Shown: positions 14,144 through 16,799 of the stretch, piece after piece | How the letters are laid out: each line of letters opens with the position of its first letter | How positions within the stretch are numbered: the first letter of the stretch is position 1 | Program-made: the position numbers and the translations under genes | Notes under the pieces: generated by a model | What the model saw: only the letters and a program-made list of their open reading frames with translations | What the model was told of the DNA's origin: nothing | Database searches by the model: none | Assembly: GCA_003152145.1 (NCBI GenBank) | Contig: PLZL01000161.1 | Span: 1 to 16,799, forward strand | Direction of reading: 5' to 3' | Source: Limisphaerales bacterium | GTDB lineage: Bacteria; Verrucomicrobiota; Verrucomicrobiae; Limisphaerales; UBA11358 | DNA: 16,799 bases

Positions 14144-15985
14144 ATGTTACCGTTGCCAAGCTTTCTGTCTAGTGGCAAATTGTCAAAAGTGATTTACTCC
14201 GACCAATACGGCGCTCAGTGGCCGCGCAAGCCTGACGACCTGAAAATCGAGTTTCATCAGATTCAACTCAAATGGAAACAACATCTGGCCGGCACTGATT
14301 GCGCCGATGTCCTGCTGAAACATTATCTTGCCGCGCGCAAACTCATCTGGCCCGACCGTTATTGCCATCGCTGGACGGAATTGATCTATGAGCAGGTGAT
14401 CAAAAACGCCATCGTGATCCTCATGGGCAGTGCCTCGTCTCAAAAAACGGCGCACGCCTCCGAATTCAACCTGATTGATTACTGGCTTTATCCGAACGAA
14501 ACCGCCGTATTGGTTAGCAGCACGACGCGCGACAAATTGGAAGATGCGGTCTGGGGGGAAATCAAGCACCTCTGGAAGGCGGGAAGGGAACGGTTCCCGT
14601 GGCTGGCCGGACACATGATTGACTATAAGCAGCGCATTTCGACCGACGAGCGCGGAGCCGATTCCGATGATGCGCGCGATTTGAGAAAGGGAATTTTTTG
14701 CAAAGCTCTGTTCGTAGGAAAACAATATGTCGGGCTTGGCGGCTTTTCCGGCATCAAGCAAAAGCGCATCCGATTACAGGCAGACGAATTACAATTTTGC
14801 GCACCGACGTTCCTCGCCTGCCTGCCCAATCTTCGGAGCAACACGCGCGCTGGCGGTTTGAAGGTGATCGGCAGCGGCAATCCACGTCACGACCCGAATG
14901 ATCAACTCGGCATGGCGGCAGAGCCGCTGGAAGGCTGGCCAGCCATGGACGGCATCGAGAAAACGACCGTCTGGCCGATCAAGTTGCTGGGCGGCGTCTG
15001 CGTGAACTTGATCGGAACGGACAGCCCTAACTTTGACCAAGACTTTGACAAATATCCCGGACTGATCGGGCACGAATATGAGAAAATAATCGCGCACGAT
15101 TACGGCAAGGATTCGCCCGAATACGAAACTCAAATCCGTGGCCGGATGCGGATCGGCCTGGAACATTCTCGGGTCATCACGCGGCAGCTTTGCCGGTTGC
15201 ATCATGCCGGTGAAAAAGCGGTCTGGGGCGGCAAACCTCGAACCCGGATTTACGGCGTTGACCCAGCCTATGGCGGCGGCGACCGCTGCATAGGCGGATG
15301 GATTGAATTTGGAGAGGGGGCCAGCGGCCTGCAAATCCTGCGGGTGAATCCGCCGCGCATCTTGAAAATCGTCGTCAACCCGGATTACCCGCCCGAAGAA
15401 CAGATTGCCGATCTGGTGAAACTGGACTTGGAACAAAACGGCATCCCGCCGGAGAACTGTTTTTACGACTCATTCGGTAAGGGCACCATCGGTTTTGCCT
15501 TCGCGCGCAAATTCGGGGCGAATCCTCCGGTGCCCGTGGACGCGGGCGCGCGGCCCACAGAGCGCCCGGTGCGCTACGACCTGTGGCTGACTGAACGCGA
15601 CGGTCGGCGGCGGCTCAAGCGGTGCGATGAGCACTATTCCAAGTTCATCACAGAGATGTGGTTTTCGGTTCGCGAGACGATTGAAAGTGAGCAGATGTGC
15701 GAACTGCCGGAAGATGTGATGCTGGAAGGCTGCTGGCGTGAATACAAGACCGTGGCCGGCGACCGCATCGAGGTCGAGCCGAAGGACGAATTGAAGGAGC
15801 GCATGGGGAAAAGCCCTGACCTTTTTGACCATCTTGCGATTTGCTGCGAAGGCGCGCGGCGACTCGGTTTCAAAATCAAACGGCTGGGCATGGATGTTCC
15901 CGTCGAAGATTCAACCTGGGACTGGTTTTGGAAGCGGCAAGACCAGTTGAAGGAGCAGAGAGCGAAGCACGCTCTTACTTTTTGA
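14144..15985 (+). CDS. terL: Terminase large subunit (ATPase-nuclease packaging motor, 613 aa)
   Basis: This motor pumps DNA into the procapsid and cuts the concatemer. Visible motifs in order: Walker A-like GSASSQKT at residues 95-102; VLVSSTTR at 122-129; Walker B-like LQADE with Asp214-Glu215; coupling motif SGN at 244-246; and an RNase H-type nuclease with Asp373 (GVDPAYGGGDR), Asp442 (FYDSFGKGTIG) and Asp559/Asp562 (SPDLFDH). Length is normal for the family. Walker A is unusual: Gln100 stands where glycine precedes the Lys-Thr pair. The gene is alone on the plus strand, with its start 6 bases from the divergent fibre gene and its end overlapping GroES by 11 bases. No good ribosome site is seen at the ATG; a GTG at 14189 is an alternative start that would not affect the motifs. 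Confidence 0.95.
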   Translation: MLPLPSFLSSGKLSKVIYSDQYGAQWPRKPDDLKIEFHQIQLKWKQHLAGTDCADVLLKHYLAARKLIWPDRYCHRWTELIYEQVIKNAIVILMGSASSQKTAHASEFNLIDYWLYPNETAVLVSSTTRDKLEDAVWGEIKHLWKAGRERFPWLAGHMIDYKQRISTDERGADSDDARDLRKGIFCKALFVGKQYVGLGGFSGIKQKRIRLQADELQFCAPTFLACLPNLRSNTRAGGLKVIGSGNPRHDPNDQLGMAAEPLEGWPAMDGIEKTTVWPIKLLGGVCVNLIGTDSPNFDQDFDKYPGLIGHEYEKIIAHDYGKDSPEYETQIRGRMRIGLEHSRVITRQLCRLHHAGEKAVWGGKPRTRIYGVDPAYGGGDRCIGGWIEFGEGASGLQILRVNPPRILKIVVNPDYPPEEQIADLVKLDLEQNGIPPENCFYDSFGKGTIGFAFARKFGANPPVPVDAGARPTERPVRYDLWLTERDGRRRLKRCDEHYSKFITEMWFSVRETIESEQMCELPEDVMLEGCWREYKTVAGDRIEVEPKDELKERMGKSPDLFDHLAICCEGARRLGFKIKRLGMDVPVEDSTWDWFWKRQDQLKEQRAKHALTF

Positions 15986-16277
15986 TGATGCAGTTGATTT
16001 CGTGCTCGTGGACCATGCGCAATTCGACGCCGTTGAAATCAATCTGGCTGGCACTGTAAAAGTTGAACACGACTTCATCGCCGACTGCGACGGTCATGGG
16101 GATGCGGACGCCCTGCTCAGACCAACGGCCCGGCCCGATGGCGACTACGATGCCTCGCGTCGGCTTGTCCTTGGCCAGTTCTGGCACAAAGATTGCGCCG
16201 ATTTTTTCCGGGGCTTTAATTGGTTCGATTATCACCCTGTCCGTCACTGGGAACAGGCTGCTGTAAGGGGATGACAT
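15975..16277 (-). CDS. groES: Phage-encoded GroES (Cpn10) co-chaperonin (100 aa)
   Basis: It matches Cpn10 over its whole length: VTDRVIIEPI, a mobile-loop region (about 21-35), AKDKPTRGIVVAIGPG at about 35-50, TVAVGDEVVF at about 62-71 and a C-terminal INCII strand. GroES caps GroEL and lets it fold substrates. Phage versions such as T4 gp31 support capsid protein folding, and the same role is likely here with the host GroEL. The hydrophobic GroEL-binding tripeptide is probably Ile29-Phe30-Val31. The loop is about one residue shorter than in common bacterial GroES. The ATG at 16277 is supported by GAGGAA 7 bases upstream, which places the first 62 bases inside the preceding gene. The 3' end overlaps the terminase end on the other strand by 11 bases. 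Confidence 0.95.
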   Translation of the reverse strand: MSSPYSSLFPVTDRVIIEPIKAPEKIGAIFVPELAKDKPTRGIVVAIGPGRWSEQGVRIPMTVAVGDEVVFNFYSASQIDFNGVELRMVHEHEINCIIKK

Positions 16278-16509
16278 TTTTGGGTTCCTCGGTTTTAGGT
16301 TTCGATTTCAAAACGGTTTCGGCGGTCTTGGCAAGAGCGACTTGTTCGGCAATTTGCGCGCCGCGTTTGATGGAATAGAGAACGTCCTGGGCGATGCCGG
16401 CCAGAACGGTATAAACGATGGCGGGATGCACGTCGTTCTTCGCAGCGTCGGTGACGATGGCGGCGATTTCTTTTTGGAATTGTTCAGCGGGATTTGTTGA
16501 TTTGCTCAT
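16216..16509 (-). CDS. Hypothetical helical protein (97 aa)
   Basis: Mostly helical: an N-terminal helix (NPAEQFQKEIAAIVTDAAKN), a second hydrophobic helix (HPAIVYTVLAGIAQDVLYSI) and a Lys/Ala-rich helix, then a polar Pro/Gln tail (about 75-97). The second helix could be amphipathic rather than membrane-spanning. I do not recognise the family. The ATG at 16509 lies 3 bases after the previous stop, with GGA about 6 bases upstream. The last 62 bases overlap groES in another frame, so the disordered tail is constrained by the groES N-terminus. The three minus-strand genes here are very likely one operon. Confidence 0.75.
   Translation of the reverse strand: MSKSTNPAEQFQKEIAAIVTDAAKNDVHPAIVYTVLAGIAQDVLYSIKRGAQIAEQVALAKTAETVLKSKPKTEEPKNVIPLQQPVPSDGQGDNRTN
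16285..16290 (-). promoter_or_regulatory. Shine-Dalgarno site of groES
   Basis: GAGGAA on the minus strand ends 7 bases before the ATG at 16277-16275. It is one of the clearest ribosome sites in the window and decides the groES start, even though it lies within the coding sequence of the upstream 97-residue gene. Confidence 0.75.
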
Positions 16510-16512
16510 AAA

Positions 16513-16799
16513 TTATCCATTTCCAGCCGCCAAGCGGTCAAACTCGGCGTCAATGTCGTCCAGCGTGGTTGCGCCTTTTTTCTTGCCGCCAGCTTCCACC
16601 CTGCGCGTCTCGCCGCGTCCGGGTGCGGACTGCTCGTAGCCGGCGAGTTGTTCGCGCAATTCCTTCAACTCGGTGTCCTTCTGGTTCAGGCGATACACCA
16701 GCCGGTCATGGGCGGCGGCGCGGTTGCGAATGGCACTATGCAACAGAGTCATTTCCGCCTGGGGCAACTGGCCATTCACCAGCTTGTCTTTCAGCGAGG
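16513..16799 (-). CDS. Hypothetical coiled-coil protein, C-terminal part (runs off right edge)
   Basis: The frame stays open to base 16799, reading in from the edge as S-L-K-D-K-L-V-N-G-Q-L-P, so the true start is probably outside. A GTG at 16779 is only a fallback start. A helix at LLHSAIRNRAAAHDRL leads into a Lys/Glu-rich coiled coil (LNQKDTELKELREQLAGYEQ), a basic linker (RGETRRVEAGGKKKG) and an acidic C-terminal helix (TLDDIDAEFDRLAAGNG). A small terminase or a scaffold-type protein are both conceivable from position and composition, but neither is demonstrated. Stop TAA at 16513-16515. Confidence 0.7.
   Translation of the reverse strand, partial: SLKDKLVNGQLPQAEMTLLHSAIRNRAAAHDRLVYRLNQKDTELKELREQLAGYEQSAPGRGETRRVEAGGKKKGATTLDDIDAEFDRLAAGNG

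Noticed and set aside
14131..14186. TTGACA on the plus strand at 14131-14136 and TTGACA on the minus strand at 14186-14181, as divergent promoter -35 boxes
   Set aside because: Neither has a convincing TATAAT-like -10 box at 16-18 bases, so they are not reported as promoters.
14789..15436. Minus-strand open frame of 215 codons inside the terminase gene
   Set aside because: The plus strand carries the terminase Walker B, coupling and first nuclease motifs here; the antisense product has no domain.
1..16799. Searched by eye for tRNA genes, CRISPR arrays, insertion sequences, integrase/attachment sites, riboswitches and toxin-antitoxin or defence genes
   Set aside because: None seen. The window is almost entirely virion and packaging genes, with a longest gap of 44 bases.

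Overview
The window reads as the late (virion and packaging) region of a tailed double-stranded DNA bacteriophage, probably short-tailed (podovirus-like) and uncultivated. The marker genes are a complete large terminase, a phage-encoded GroES-type co-chaperonin, a neck-like protein, a very large nozzle-like tail protein with a beta-propeller arm, a second propeller tail protein, a collagen-like fibre protein, two helical or low-complexity virion proteins, and a roughly 1230-residue protein resembling proteins ejected with the genome. There are no tRNAs, rRNAs, insertion sequences, integrase or CRISPR. The standard bacterial code (TAA and TGA stops used) and moderately high GC are clear. A host in the Verrucomicrobiota/Planctomycetota range is only a guess, from the style of the LamG, DUF5977-like and propeller proteins.

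Layout: (1) 1-942, plus strand: the 3' end of a LamG-like protein and a 67-residue protein. (2) 944-14137, minus strand: seven tightly packed genes. In transcription order these are the collagen-like fibre (14137-13328), nozzle plus propeller (13321-9680), propeller arm (9672-7255), neck-like protein (7210-6191), helical virion protein (6189-5539), hendecad coiled-coil protein (5531-4638) and large putative ejection protein (4633-944). (3) 14144-15985, plus strand: the large terminase alone. (4) 15975-16799, minus strand: a gene cut by the right edge, a 97-residue protein and GroES.

Coding density is essentially complete. The longest gap is 44 bases, so no stretch over 300 bases lacks a gene. 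All three strand switches are nearly gapless: a 1-base gap at 943, a 6-base divergent gap at 14138-14143, and an 11-base convergent overlap at 15975-15985. The terminase is therefore inverted relative to the genes on both sides, with no room for stand-alone promoters or terminators around it.

Working model (inference): the terminase packages DNA, GroES helps fold capsid or other virion proteins with the host GroEL, the neck and nozzle proteins build the tail, and the propeller, collagen-like and LamG proteins are exposed host-recognition modules. The genes at 6189-944 supply internal or ejected proteins. The most interesting internal structure is modular reuse. Two neighbouring tail proteins carry the same pair of modules (a DUF5977-like segment and an S-x-D-G-x-x-W propeller). 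A third module is shared between the collagen-like fibre and the second propeller protein, where it sits just before the last visible blade.
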